Of a stretch of 64,000 nt of DNA, positions 33,060 through 44,120 are shown in pieces; position 1 is the first letter of the stretch; the number at the start of each line of letters is the position of its first letter. Origin of the DNA: Oegoconia quadripuncta. Its lineage: Eukaryota; Arthropoda; Insecta; Lepidoptera; Autostichidae. The notes beneath the pieces were generated by a model, which did not search any database, was not told the DNA's origin, and saw only the letters and a program-made list of their open reading frames with translations. The stretch lies in assembly GCA_949316235.1 (NCBI GenBank), contig OX438744.1, positions 37,444,778 to 37,508,777 of the forward strand, given 5' to 3'. The translations under genes and the position numbers were made by a program.

Positions 33060-33330
33060 CATCGTGCGGCCGATTGTACTTGTATATCAAAAACAGCTCC
33101 CATCTTTGTTCTAAGCGAACCGTCAGCGTGACTAACGGGCAAAATTATGAAGTTCAATTAAATTGCTTTTAAACATCCCGCACTCTTAAGCACGCCGCAC
33201 TTCTGAAGAAATATCAATTGAGTCATCGATTTTCATCTCCACTCAAAATTTTATTTGAAATTTCTTTTTGTTTCGAAAATGGCGCCCGAAAAAGCGATAT
33301 TATGCAAATATGTATATTTGAAGTGAATTT
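33060..33330. promoter_or_regulatory. Repeat-free island with homeodomain/octamer-like words
   Basis: CATCGTGCGGCCGATTG, GTTCAATTAAATTGC, ACGCCGCACTTC, AATGGCGCCCG and TATGCAAATA (octamer-like). No family match in the window. A candidate enhancer by composition only. Confidence 0.25.
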
Positions 33331-33821
33331 AAAACGGTTCCTTGTTACTCTAAATAGTCCATAGAGCAAGGTTATATCATGGCTATCCTACACGGCAACA
33401 CGTTCTTGAGTCGTTAAGTTGCTTATAATAAGCACATGTCCGATAATATTACTTCCTTTAAAACCCATAACAAACTTATCGCTTACACTTACATTATTAC
33501 AGACTCAACCTTAACATAAGGCAATAAAATTTATATCGAAAGCAACGTTAAGATTTGCAATTTGTTTGGCTAAGTTTGAAACTTTAGAAATGTGCTCTAT
33601 TGCTTGTTAATAAGAGTGTCGGTTAAGGTTTTTGGTAGTTTCTAATAGTGTAGTAATCACTCATGACATTGCGTGTTACAAAGATAATGGAAGTGTGTAT
33701 TCTAGTGTTCTAAAGTTTATTTGAAATCTGTTTTTCGAAGCTTTACTTTCAAAAATACATCAACACAAGAAAGAATTTATCTGTAATTTCTTAAAATATG
33801 ATATTGATCAACTTCCTGTAA

Positions 33822-33990
33822 ATATACATACGTAACATCACGACCTTCATCCCGAATAGGGTGGTCGGAGATATCCCAAAATTTAAAAGTTTAACGCTTG
33901 AAACAACACCCACGGGTCACCTTTTGTAATATACAGAAATGCACACGTGACTGGGGGTGAGCCGATCGCTGTTAAAACGTGTTTTTTCTT
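33822..33990 (+). repeat. Repeat E, 5' part
   Basis: TACATACGTAACATCACGAC, CGAATAGGGTGGTCGGAGAT and GGGGGTGAGCCGATCGCTGT. Confidence 0.7.
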
Positions 33991-34166
33991 GAACAGTCGC
34001 CTTTTACCATACACACGGGAAAAGACTGATGGGATGTCACGGGAAAAGGCCGGCAACGCATCTGTGACCCTTTTGGTGTTGCGGGTGTCCATGGGCGGCG
34101 GTCATTGCTTTCCATCAGGTGACCCGCATGCTCGTTTGCCGCCCTCTCATATAAAAAAAAATGTAC
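33991..34166 (+). repeat. Repeat H fused to repeat E
   Basis: GAAAAGGCCGGCAACGCATC, GTTGCGGGTGTCCATGGGCG and CCATCAGGTGACCCGCATG, ending in ATATAAAAAAAAA. No second copy in this window. The end resembles a dispersed lepidopteran SINE. The join with E may be an insertion or a composite element. Confidence 0.55.
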
Positions 34167-34284
34167 AGAAACCACACTGCACTGCATTCATAAATTAAAA
34201 TTGTCCCATAAAAATTAAAACGCGACTAAATTAATGCTGTGCAAGAATACCTATATTCACACTATAACTGCATAAATGTATATG

Positions 34285-34470
34285 TGCTGTCTGTCTGTTA
34301 CCATTTTACGACTAAACCTCTCCACCGATCGTATTGAAGCTGAGCTCAGAGGTAGCCTGTAACCTGAAAAATGACGATTACAGATAAAATAAGACGCAAG
34401 ACCGAAAGGACAAAAGAGTAATTGCACGCAGGCGAACCGCAAGGGGAAAGCTATAGTATTGTATACTTTT
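34285..34470 (-). repeat. Repeat R relative, reverse
   Basis: CTGTCTGTTACCATTTTACG and GCACGCAGGCGAACCGCAAG, resembling the reverse of CTTCGCCTGCGTG-type repeat R openings. Confidence 0.4.
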
Positions 34471-35181
34471 AGAATTAAAGCAGTCAACCACGTTAACCAA
34501 GAAGACGTAATTGTTAAACCGAAATGTCAAACTGTATCTTATGACGTTATGCCATCCGCCCTTACAAACATTTCATCATTAATACAAAACATGACAAAGA
34601 AATGAAAAAGAATATCTTGATAGGACATTATAATGATCGATCGTGGCGATCTCTTCGTTTCGCGAAACCAGCTCATAAAAGGATGACCCATAATTTGAAA
34701 TAGGTCGAATATTTATATTTATATTATATTACTACTAAGTAATCAGAAACAAAACCAGTTGGTGATATAAATCATGCAGGGGTGGGAAACAAATTCTTGA
34801 GCAAATGTCTATGTTATTTAGTTACAACGTTGCGGTTGGAGGCCCCCACATTGTTCGAATGTTACAGTTAGTACACTCGGATGTAGCCCTGGTATTATCA
34901 TTAATGAGTATCTCCTTAAATGTTCAGGTCTGGCTATCAAAATTTATAATTTAGAACAAATACCTCTCTGCTTTATCAACTCCTTAAGGATTTATCTCTA
35001 TAAATACAGGTTTAGGAAAAACGTAATGCTGAGATTGTGATTAAAGATTATATAGATATGTAAACGTTTACGGCCATCATGATTCAAATCATATATTGTC
35101 TCAGTTTCGAAATAATTTGGAGTTAGACGTATCCCACTAATAGCACCAATTTGGTTTCGTGTCAACTCCTTTATTTTATAT
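34471..35181. other. No gene recognised
   Basis: AT-rich. AATGATCGATCGTGGCGATC near 34631 is a small palindrome-rich patch. Confidence 0.35.
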
Positions 35182-35346
35182 ACTAGCTTTCCAGCCGTAG
35201 CTTCGCACGTGAGAATTTACTTTATCGTTGACTTTTTCAGGATGCATTCCTCTCTGCCAAATTTCAATACGATCTGTTCAAGCTTTTTTATGAAAAGGCG
35301 ATAAGTAAACTCACCGACAGACAGAGTTACTTTCGCATTTAATATT
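35182..35346 (+). repeat. Repeat R copy 4
   Basis: TACTAGCTTTCCAGCCGTAG, GCATTCCTCTCTGCCAAATT and TTACTTTCGCATTTAATATT. Confidence 0.6.
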
Positions 35347-35754
35347 ACTGTGGATGTAGATTATCGACATATAAATGTTGTATAGAATAAATAACTCAAA
35401 ACTAAGCCTAAATTTTAAATGTCACTGACATAATTTGGTTTAAAAAAAGAACATATTATTAATATTGATATTCCGATAGTAAATTATCCATAATTTAAAC
35501 TCATGATTAAAGATGAATGGTTCGTCAGCTCAAACTAAGATTTAGAGCCAAAACATCGTCTGTTTCTAAGATTAATACCTCCTGTCCTGGCTAATTGGTA
35601 GCTTTGTATCGAGTCACTTTTTTATAACTGACAGCTTGAAATGAAGTCACTGGTGTGAGAATATTGAGGATAATAAGTTATCAAATCCTGTTTACTAAAA
35701 ATAAAAATATATATAGGTAGACTTAGTTACATTTAAGGCGGCAAGTATAGTATA

Positions 35755-35938
35755 CATGGTCAATTTGAATTCGTGTAATTCCCATTGGTGACTCTACTTC
35801 TGATTACGATCAACTTTCCTCAAGGAACTATAGTCGAATTCGATGAAAAAATTTACGATTGCCCATACAAAGTAATCCATGTTGAAACCACCTTTAGTAT
35901 GGAAGTCCCTAGTGTACGTGGAAATCAAATTCACCCTA
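35755..35938. mobile_element. Foldback MITE P, shortened
   Basis: GAATTCGTGTAATTCCCATT at the left and CAAATTCACCCTATA at the right. One arm is internally deleted relative to 8329-8572. Confidence 0.65.
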
Positions 35939-36129
35939 TATACTGTTAAAAATATAGATATAGAAACTACAATTTTTAGTGCAGACAGATATGATAAAAT
36001 GATCACATCACAAATATATATACAATAATAAAAAATATTAGTCACTTGTTCTATTATGAATGACTCATTTATTCTTATCAAACACAATAATAGATTACTT
36101 TCTAAATTACATAAAAACAAAACAAATAC

Positions 36130-36310
36130 TGGGCACACCCACAGTCACATAGTCTGGCTCGGTAACAGTGCGCGAACGCCGGATGACGTCATCTCGCCGG
36201 CGTATTTAGCGTGACCTTGGCGTCTCTCAATGCCAAGTAGAAATTAGGCAGTCCGCGTCCATCCGCGTTGTCAGGTGGGGACGCATCCGCACTATTCTTA
36301 CGTCTGTTGA
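36130..36310. promoter_or_regulatory. CpG-containing island with a perfect CRE
   Basis: The palindrome GATGACGTCATC (36182-36193; core TGACGTCA) is a full CREB/ATF site, flanked by CGCCGG and CGCCGGCG. GTGACCTTGG (36211-36220) is the reverse of CCAAGGTCA, a monomer site for FTZ-F1/ERR-type nuclear receptors. The block is repeat-free by eye. Best enhancer or internal promoter candidate in the window; function is inferred. Confidence 0.4.
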
Positions 36311-37201
36311 GATTCTTTTTAAACCGCAATATTTATTAAGTTGCGTAACAGGATTGGGTGTTGTTTTGATTTTTTTTAGTAATACTAACTAGTTCAATCT
36401 ATAAACTTTTTTTGTGAAAAATTGGGGTTCCTCTAATGAACACTCTCTAACAGGAGAACTACTGAACTTGCTACTATCATCTCTTCTTCAATTCGAGTAA
36501 TAACCACGCCTCTCTGGTTTCTGCCCTCAATTTAACCTCATGGTGCAATGCGATATTAACTTTTTCATTCACTTAGTCAAAGTAATTGCGCCTAGATCTT
36601 CCCCTAAATTATATTCTCCAAAAAAAATTCGTGTCGCGTCAAGTGACCACTCTTTCCTCTTCGACTCTCAAATGTGGCCAACAGGCATCTCATCTCCTTT
36701 ACCATCATTAACACCTCTTCATTTGTTCTCTCTGTCCAGCACTATTTTTTTTTTTGTAGGCTGGAACGCTCCTAAGGACTTTTTCAGCTTAACCGGGCGG
36801 TGGGGCGAGCGCGATATCTCGAATGCTTTTAACCTGTCCCACACCTTTCCCATACACTTTATCATACATATCAATAAAAATAATTTCACCCATATTCCAT
36901 ATACATATACAAAAAAAATCGTTTCGAACTCCTCCATAGATTACCCAAGTGAGAGCGACTCTACACACTCGAAGGGAACTCTACCTTGTTTACGATAGTG
37001 AGTGAACGTATTGTGGTTTGTGTACATGCTATTCTGTAAGTACGTGGGTTATCGGTCACGCTGATGAGCTGACTTGATAGAGATCCCGCATAGATACCAC
37101 ATAAAAGATAGGTAGAGTTAAGTTTATACATGTAATATTTATCTTTTCTGAATCCTACAACCTTGGGATCTTCAAGAGTAGGGTGAATAGGCATCTACTG
37201 A
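36311..37201. other. No gene recognised
   Basis: 36495-36550 (ACCACGCCTCTCTGGTTTCT, AATTTAACCTCATGGT) is repeated in diverged form at 50730-50770. The + ORF 36540-36998 (152 codons) spans this repeat and low-complexity DNA and has no recognisable protein feature, so it is not called. Confidence 0.4.
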
Positions 37202-37288
37202 GATCGCGTGTTTCATCATCGGCCACATCGTCACTTCCCATCAGGTGAGATTGTGGTCAAATGCGTATCCAGTTAATCATAAAAAAAA
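37202..37288 (+). repeat. SINE B 3' end, diverged
   Basis: CATCGTCACTTCCCATCAGG, GAGATTGTGGTCAAATGCG, then AATCATAAAAAAAAC. Confidence 0.65.
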
Positions 37289-37654
37289 CATAGGGTTTTT
37301 TCAAGATTTATAGGCTATGGTGAACCATTTCTCTCAGCAAGAGTTATCTCATTTACTCTCCACACCACACGGCTGTGTTGCCTTGTGCAGTGCTACGTAG
37401 ATGGAAAACTCTAGTTTGATAATTTTCATAAATTTGATAATTTCACCAAAAGCCTGTTTGTAATCTTTATACACTGCGGTCATCATTGGTCATGATATTA
37501 CACTAGTTACTCCCGCGAATTCATCTGCGTAGTATTAGTAGGTGAAAGAGTCTTGGTCATACTCACACACAATTCCACACTAATCAACTAGGCTTATATA
37601 ATGGATATGAGATAATTGATATACGGCACAAACACATTTTTTTTTGTAAATATA

Positions 37655-37922
37655 TAGGGTGAATTTGAATTCGTGTAATTATTATTAATTATTTTGAAGC
37701 CGCTCTGGATTACGAACAAATTTCCCCAAGAAACCATAGTCGAATTCGATCAAAACATTTTCGATTACCAAGTAAACCATTCCGAAACCATCTTTAGTAT
37801 GGATGTCCAACAATATTCGGCTGGTGACTCCACTTCTGATTAAGAACAACTATCCAATAGGAGCCATAGCTGAATTGAGCCGAGAATTGTGGGTCTTCCA
37901 TACTAAAGGTGGTTGGTTGAAA
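37655..37922. mobile_element. Foldback MITE P copy
   Basis: AGGGTGAATTTGAATTCGTG at the left, then both arms' inner motifs (CCAAGAAACCATAGTCGAAT; CAATAGGAGCCATAGCTGAA). The right terminus is lost. Confidence 0.6.
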
Positions 37923-38171
37923 AGACGTACAACCTATCCTCGCGGAATGCAACCGGATTGCTGTCCAACGGCGTCAGGTTGTGCCCCAATGGGGCTACAA
38001 CTTGTGCGTTTTGGCAAGCCCCGTTGTCGAAGGATGCCAGGTTATACAAAATGGTAGAGCTATGTACTAGAATTAGGAATGTGTTGCATAAGTAACAACT
38101 AATTTGAATTCAATGATGAGGCCACCCTCATTATATTCGAGAAATTGCAAAAACCGACTTAAAAAAAGATA

Positions 38172-38321
38172 CGTAAATACATATCATAAATCAAAACAAC
38201 CATAACTCGGGTATATGTGTTCGTGTTCATCATACAAACATGTGCCCCGAGCGGGGTTCGAACCAGCGACCTTTTAGTATAGGTGTCAGTGTTTCTAAAC
38301 ATTACACGGAACAAATTGTCA
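38172..38321 (-). repeat. SINE A, head half, diverged
   Basis: CATAACTCGGGTATATGTGT, CGAGCGGGGTTCGAACCAGC and GCGACCTTTTAGTATAGG. Confidence 0.7.
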
Positions 38322-38807
38322 CGTATCTTACGCATCTACGGATTTCAAATTACTTTACTGTCTAATAAGCATGTTGGTAAAGTTATTAGACGTGAAAACA
38401 AAGCAATTAGACAAGCAAAATCCCTTGGGTATTTTATAAATAATATGTATGCTTTTTGATAACCTTGATTTGAGCAACAAATGCATGTCATACTTACGCA
38501 TAGATTTATTATTCTACAGTTTAAAATTTAATACATAATCACTTCTAAAAGGACGCTTTAGAATATCCTTGCATTTCAGCGTCAGTATAATTTAAGGTTA
38601 GGTACGTTAGGGTTCCGTGGGTCATTCCCCGTTGAGTGATGACTAGTGGTTTCTGTAATATCGCCACTTAAAATTTGGTCTGCGGTTGCTAGTTTTGGGT
38701 TGATATTATTAATTGTTTCATTAAGGGATCAAATTATGAGATGCTTTAAATATTGAGGATACGAGAGAAAAATTGAAATGTTACGAACTCGAGGTAAAAG
38801 GTTTTAT
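38322..38807. other. No gene recognised
   Basis: Unremarkable AT-rich sequence. Confidence 0.35.
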
Positions 38808-38858
38808 ACCGGATGAGTATTTTTGCCGTAAGGAAAAAAAAACAGGGCATATTAGGTA
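38808..38858. mobile_element. Solo end of Y element
   Basis: ACCGGATGAGTATTTTTGCC, then AAACAGGGCATATTAGGTAA. It matches both ends of 43065-43670 but no partner end was found nearby. Confidence 0.6.
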
Positions 38859-38879
38859 AAGCATTTATTTGACACATTG

Positions 38880-39085
38880 ACGACCGATTGGTGTAGTGGA
38901 TAGTGACCCTGTCAGCGAAACCAACGGTTGCGGGTTCGAATCCCGCGACGGGTGAATGTTTGTGTGATGAAATTTATTCCTGAGTCATGGATGTTTATAT
39001 AAATATTTATGTATGTTTATCCGTTATCTAGTATCCATAGTACAAGCTTATCTTAGTTTGGGACTAGAGTGTCCGAAATAATTTT
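38880..39085 (+). repeat. SINE C, full length, forward
   Basis: CGACCGATTGGTGTAGTGGA, AACGGTTGCGGGTTCGAATC, end GTGTCCGAAATAATTT. Confidence 0.9.
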
Positions 39086-39265
39086 TTTTTAATCTGTTTT
39101 TCCAGTCACACACATACATTAACATTTAATTATTTTTTATTTCTAAAACCATCATCGAATAAAGCGTGTCATAGCCGGCCGAAGGTATAAATTAAAAAAA
39201 ATCAGAAAACCTCCAAGGTACTAAACGAAAAAAAGAGTGTGGTCCATATTTTCCGAAAATAAAAT

Positions 39266-39535
39266 AAATAATAAATTATCCTTAGACATATACACAGCGC
39301 CATCTAGTTCCACACTAAGCAACTATAGGCTTGTGTTGTGGATACCAGATGGTTGATATACTACATAAATACATTTTTTTTTTGTAACTAAATACTTATT
39401 ATAAATGAAAACATCCATAACTAGGGTACACATGTCCGTATTCATCACACAAACATATGCCCCCAGCGGGATTCGAACCCGCAACCTTTTGGTACAGTGG
39501 CCAGAGTTGCTAACCACTGCACCAAACAGGTCGTC
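39266..39535 (-). repeat. SINE A, full length
   Basis: Very close to the 26215 and 57488 copies (CCCCAGCGGGATTCGAACCC; ACCACTGCACCAAACAGG), so this subfamily moved relatively recently. Confidence 0.9.
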
Positions 39536-39595
39536 AAAATCAGTTATTCTTAAAAAGATGCCAAAAAAATCCTTAGAGTAAAATGGCTTATTTCT

Positions 39596-39720
39596 TGGGT
39601 TCGGTACTCAACAAGGAGCCTTTATAGTTTCGCCGTTTCTGTCCGTCTGTCCGAGGCATAGCTCAGAGGCTCTTAGTACTAGAAAGCTGTAATTTGGCAT
39701 TGGTATACTTATTATTGAGT
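39596..39720 (+). repeat. Repeat W copy
   Basis: TGGGTTCGGTACTCAACAAG and TTTCTGTCCGTCTGTCCGAG, with CTCTTAGTACTAGAAAGCTG. Confidence 0.45.
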
Positions 39721-39744
39721 CATGCCGACAAAGTGGTAAAATAA

Positions 39745-39932
39745 AAATTTAGATCATAAACATTTCACAATTAATAATGAAATATTATAATATAAAATAA
39801 TAATTAATAATTTTGTAACATAAAAACCTTTTTTTTAAGAAAAAGAGCAACCTCTCGAGTTTCTTGCTTGTTCTTCTCAGGGGAAAATTGGCTTTTGAAC
39901 AAGCAGTAGCTTAAAAAATGTAAAATCGTGAT
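39745..39932 (+). mobile_element. Non-LTR family K 3' UTR
   Basis: ACAATTAATAATGAAATATT, CAACCTCTCGAGTTTCTTGC and TTCTTCTCAGGGGAAAATTG. Same order as at 53145-53280. Confidence 0.75.
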
Positions 39933-40461
39933 TTTTTTCCCCCCTACTCTTAAAATGGGGATGAATTTCCTGTACCCGTCATTCAAAGATATTACAACTT
40001 ATTTTAAATCGTTTTTCAATTTAGGGTTCCGTTTAAGGAATATGAAGCTTTAAACTGCTAATTTCTTTTAGAGTCTAAATTTTTTGGGCTAGTCAAATAA
40101 GCTTTTTTTAATCAAGAGGAATTTTATATCGCCCCGCACCGCTTTTAGTGTGGTTAAGGCTTAAGTAGGATGTTATTTTATGCAATGTAATGCATTTGGT
40201 CTGCCTTTTTTAACCATATGGCAGGTAGACCATATGCTAAGCGCACTTGTTTATATTTCAAGGCTGGTTTAGTATCAATTTGAATGATATAGTTTATTCA
40301 AAAGCTGTCTGTCTGTTGCATTGTAGTTCCGTAACGGTTGGACCGATTTTAAACATTTTTTTTTTTCGAAATCTGGTGTTTATGAGATGGTCTGGATGGT
40401 TTTTAATTTCGTCATTTTTGGTGAAAATTATATTATTTAGCTCATAACAAAATCTTGGCCT
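39933..40461. other. No gene recognised
   Basis: 40018-40060 is a second GGGTTCCGTTTAAGG repeat start. 40300-40420 resembles repeat S (GTAACGGTTGGACCGATTTT). Confidence 0.35.
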
Positions 40462-40465
40462 TTAA

Positions 40466-40547
40466 CACTTTCCGGGACACGTCACGCTTCTAGGCGTAAT
40501 ATAGCAATAAAACTTCTATTGTGTCTGGTGATGTGTCCCGGAACGTG
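40466..40547. mobile_element. 82-bp TTAA-flanked hairpin element
   Basis: Flanked by TTAA on both sides (40462-40465, 40548-40551). Left arm CACTTTCCGGGACACGTCAC pairs with right arm GTGATGTGTCCCGGAACGTG with two mismatches. TTAA target duplication is the hallmark of piggyBac-type transposition, so this may be a very small piggyBac-type MITE. No coding capacity. Confidence 0.6.
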
Positions 40548-40551
40548 TTAA

Positions 40552-41094
40552 AGGGTTAGGAAAGTTTCAATTTATCTAATAAATGAAAGATCTCCCCATC
40601 CGACATATTATATGACACTCCCATAGCTCCTCGGGGGTTTTTAGTTTTTCTATAACACTTTTCAAGACATATGGAAAACTGAAGTATTGAGGAATCAACA
40701 AAATGGATACATGACGTAATCTTGAACATAAATTACATATAGCTCAGAATCTAAATGCCTTATGAAAATCTGTTAGCTTAAATTAGCGAGTCGAAAACAT
40801 AATGCATACTATTAAGGCTTCTAACACAGGTGACGATATTTTTTACACTAGCATGCTAAAATATGGGTCATATGGTCACTGGGACCACCCGGTATGAGCA
40901 GGATGCACAATTATATGGGAGAGTAAACATTACACCATCTTGTGAACGTATCTCAACTCGGGTTTCAAACACAAGAAGTTTGACAAGGAATTGAAATAGT
41001 TTTTCCTGCGTTTTCTTCGTTGTTGTTTTATTTATACGATCCTAGTAGTTTTTTCATGGAAATTAGAGACATGCTTTATGGTTTCGGCACTTAT
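40552..41094. other. No gene recognised
   Basis: AT-rich, no repeat recognised. Confidence 0.35.
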
Positions 41095-41453
41095 GCCGAA
41101 TAGAATCAACCTGCCTCTTCCCTTGGGTGTCGTTAAAGACGACTAAGTGACTTTACATCGAAAAACATCTAGAGATTTGTACGTTTTAACGACAATGGGC
41201 TCACCATTAGCTGCATTGCCATGTTTTATGCATAAAACAGCATTTTTGTGTTTTTTGTGTGTTGTGTGTGTTGTTACATTAGTAACATGTGCATTTCTAT
41301 ATATTTCGTCAGGTGAACTGTGGATGCTGTTTTATGCATAAAACATGGCAACAGCCAAACAATAAGCATTAAACTTTTATTATTTGGAACACCCAAAAGC
41401 TTATGTTTGGGATATTTCTGACCACCGCGTTTGGGATAAAGGTCGTGACCTTT
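41095..41453 (-). repeat. Repeat E with two inserted inverted segments
   Basis: E is recognisable at both ends (CTTCCCTTGGGTGTCGTTAA; TGTTTGGGATATTTCTGACC). Two extra segments, 41218-41242 and 41325-41349, are perfect inverted copies of each other, each holding the palindrome TTTTATGCATAAAA. Confidence 0.65.
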
Positions 41454-41466
41454 TTAATATAATATA

Positions 41467-41699
41467 ATAATAATAAATATTTCGGACACTTACGCCAATC
41501 ATCTAGTCCCAAACTAAGCAAAGCTTGTACTATGGATACTAGATAACGGATAACATACATAAATATTTATATAAACATCCATGACTCAGGAATAAATGTT
41601 CATATTCATCACACAAATTTTTATCCCTCGCGAGATTCGAACCCGCAACCGTTGGTTTCGCTGACAGGGTTCACTATCCACTACAACACTAATCGGTCG
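41467..41699 (-). repeat. SINE C, full length
   Basis: ATTTCGGACACTTACGCCAA to CACTAATCGGTCG, with B box as read on + CGAGATTCGAACCCGCAACC. Confidence 0.85.
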
Positions 41700-42059
41700 A
41701 AAAGTATGCAGCACGAAAATTAACATACACTAATTTCAAAACCCGATGTTTTTAGCCAGTACTAGGACAACAGAGGTACCAGAAGGTGATAAATCTTACA
41801 AGATAAGGTGCGTCTTAGTCGGAACTACTAATCAAAGGGTCTCCTATCTATGCTAATTGTGGGTAATGGTGGGTCAGTAATTTATCCGGTCTGACCGAGC
41901 CCTTACTACGTATTTTGGTTATAAGTAGTTGAAATTTGGCATCTCTCCCAAATTTGATAACTCCAATTTCAGTAAGCATTCACTTAATTATTTTTAATTA
42001 TAATTACCAGATCAGAGACTAATATGGATCTGGCTTTTACCCGAGGTTTATACATTATA

Positions 42060-42128
42060 CAGGGTGAATTTGGTGATGCCATTCTAAATTACGAACGACT
42101 TTGCCCCAAGGAACCATCGTCGAATATA
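42060..42128. mobile_element. Foldback MITE P, left part
   Basis: CAGGGTGAATTTGGTGATGC, GCCCCAAGGAACCATCGTCG. Interrupted at GTCGAAT. Confidence 0.65.
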
Positions 42129-42394
42129 TTCGAATTATATGTATTATTTTTTTATATAATATTGTGTATATATGTTTGTATGTATTCATTTTCTTTATTT
42201 ACTTATTTCTCATATTTATTTATTTTATTAAAATTAGTTTACCGCGCATGTGCGTAATGCATCTTAACCAATGGTTGCCTGAAAGAGATCGCTTTTAGTG
42301 ATAAACGCCGCCAAATTGTACTATTGCATTTTTTTATTTATCATTGTGTTATGCTTCTTATTGTTGTACAATAAAGAATATTTTGTTTGTTTGT
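42129..42394 (+). mobile_element. Non-LTR 3' end nested in MITE P
   Basis: CTGAAAGAGATCGCTTTTAG, GATAAACGCCGCCAAATTGT and TGTACAATAAAGAATATTTT form a typical lepidopteran non-LTR 3' terminus. GTCGAAT occurs on both sides of the insert and is a likely target-site duplication. Confidence 0.65.
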
Positions 42395-42554
42395 CGAATT
42401 CGATCAAAAAAATTTTCGATTATTTTTTTTTTTTTTTTCCCATACAAAGTAAACCATGAATGCTGAATTCGGCTATGGTTCCTATTGGAAAGTAATCGTA
42501 ATCAGGAGTGACGTCACCAGTGAAGTCACCATTACACGAATTAAATTTCACTTG
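42395..42554. mobile_element. Foldback MITE P, right part
   Basis: GTCGAATTCGATCAAAAAAA resumes the MITE, then TTCGGCTATGGTTCCTATTG and the end ACACGAATTAAATTTCAC. Confidence 0.65.
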
Positions 42555-42699
42555 GTAATTACATACAATTCGATTCTTCAATTATCTCCGTTCGAAACAT
42601 GGCATTTCATTGCTCCTTGATGTCAACAAACACACATTTTTATACATCTATTTAGATCACTTAAATAAGCTCTTCTAACTTGACTATTTTGGCAGAGTA

Positions 42700-42745
42700 G
42701 AGCCAACACTGTTCTTCCCATGGATGTTGTGAAAGGCGACGAATT
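42700..42745 (-). repeat. Repeat E end fragment
   Basis: GAGCCAACACTGTTCTTCCC then GTTGTGAAAGGCGACGA. A SINE B A-tail (as T run) abuts it. Confidence 0.5.
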
Positions 42746-42747
42746 TT

Positions 42748-42986
42748 TTTTTCTTTTTTAGGCATAACGGGTTTGTACTTGATCTCAATCACACCTGATG
42801 TTAAGTGAAGATGAGGTCGAAGGTAGAAACGTACTGACCCAGAAACTCCAACACATTTGCGGGGCTGGCTATCTTATCTCTGACAACCGGAACACAACAA
42901 TACTATTAACATTGATGCTTGGCGGCAGATTTAAATAAGATCGTGGTAGCAAGCCATGCAGGCGGACATTTAAAATGCCCTACCAA
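42748..42986 (-). repeat. SINE B, head-truncated
   Basis: GGCATAACGGGTTTGTACTT to GCGGACATTTAAAATGCCCT. Confidence 0.85.
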
Positions 42987-43064
42987 GACGGACTAGACTG
43001 ACTGAACTAATTAACCAAGTTTAATGAAATATTCTACTAGTAGCACAGTTTATAAATACTATAT

Positions 43065-43670
43065 ACCGGATGAGCTTTTTTACCGTAAGGAAAAAAATAG
43101 GGCATTAGGTAAGAGACAGAAGTTATTGGCATAGGTAGTTTTTTTTTTTATTCGCTCGCGCCGGCCTGTTTTTAATATTCCACTGGCTGGATTTGTAGGG
43201 TTCTTACCATGAGAAATTTATTTGGAACACATATTATCTCCAAGTTTCAATCAATCAATCAATCAAGTACACTTTATTGCACAAAAATTCTACAATGCAC
43301 TTCATAAATATAGCTTCAAAAAAAATATACTGTATAACCAGGCGGTCTTATTGCTATTAAGCGATTTCTACCATACAACCTTTGGGCAGAGAAAAAAGTA
43401 GAACGGGATAAAAGCAAGTAGGTTGTGCACCAATGACTTTAAAAAATATATAAAATAATAGATACCAAACAATTGTTATAAACATACATACGTTTCCTGT
43501 ATTTATTTAGTTTAATGATGTAATTATGTTGAATAGGCTACAAACGCGACCGTTAAATGACACAATACGAAGATGGTTTTGAAAAAAAAAATATCTACAT
43601 CAATACCTTCTATTTCACTTACCTAATATTAATACCCTATTTTTTTTTACGGTAAAAAAACTCATCCGGT
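43065..43670. mobile_element. Unassigned DNA element Y (606 bp) with inverted ends
   Basis: Left end ACCGGATGAGCTTTTTTACC and right end GGTAAAAAAACTCATCCGGT are inverted copies. The similarity continues inward (ATAGGGCATTAGGTAAG versus CTTACCTAATATTAATACCCTAT), giving about 55 bp per end. ATAT flanks both sides. No ORF encodes a transposase. A retrotransposon 3' end sits inside. Confidence 0.6.
43248..43450 (-). mobile_element. Non-LTR 3' end with (TCAA)n, nested in Y
   Basis: TCAATCAATCAATCAATCAA then GTACACTTTATTGCACAAAA, the reverse of a TGCAATAAAGT..TTGATTGA tail. GGCGGTCTTATTGCTATTAA and ACAACCTTTGGGCAGAG follow. Confidence 0.6.
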
Positions 43671-44120
43671 ATATTAACATTGTTTTCTCTCCAATAATAA
43701 ATGTCAGTGTTGTCATATATACCAAAGAATAAACAAAATAAATATCGGGCATTAGGTCATTCTACAATTTAATATAATAGTTTGCATGCAGCCCTTACCA
43801 GTGCTCCCCTCTCGCAGGGGTGCGGTCAGTGGGGTGAGATGACCGTTACAGACGCTGTGGGGTTCGGCTCCCGGGGAGAGATTGTTGATAAAGATGATAA
43901 AATATGATGAATAATATGGCATCTAACTGAGACAGCATTTTTTTTTTTAATTTTCAATCAATCATTTTTTTGATGTTACTATGGGAAATGGTAGGTATTA
44001 TAAAGAAAAAAAAATCAATTGATAATGCTGCCACTGATGTCGATACTGATGACACAAATTGCCCCATCACTTTCTGTCAAGAATAATAAAAACGAGATAG
44101 TCACTTGGAGAAGTGAATTA
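43671..44120. other. No gene recognised; short GC-rich segment
   Basis: 43795-43880 is GC-rich and contains GGGGTTCGGCTCCCGGGG, a weak B-box-like word. It may be the remnant of another tRNA-headed SINE. Confidence 0.3.

Noticed and set aside
36540..36998. 152-codon + ORF, the second longest in the window
   Set aside because: It starts in a dispersed repeat, has no recognisable motif, overlaps a minus ORF and crosses T-run low-complexity sequence.
43795..43880. GC-rich segment as a 7SL or tRNA gene
   Set aside because: Only a weak B-box-like GGTTCGGCTCC; no complete fold could be drawn.
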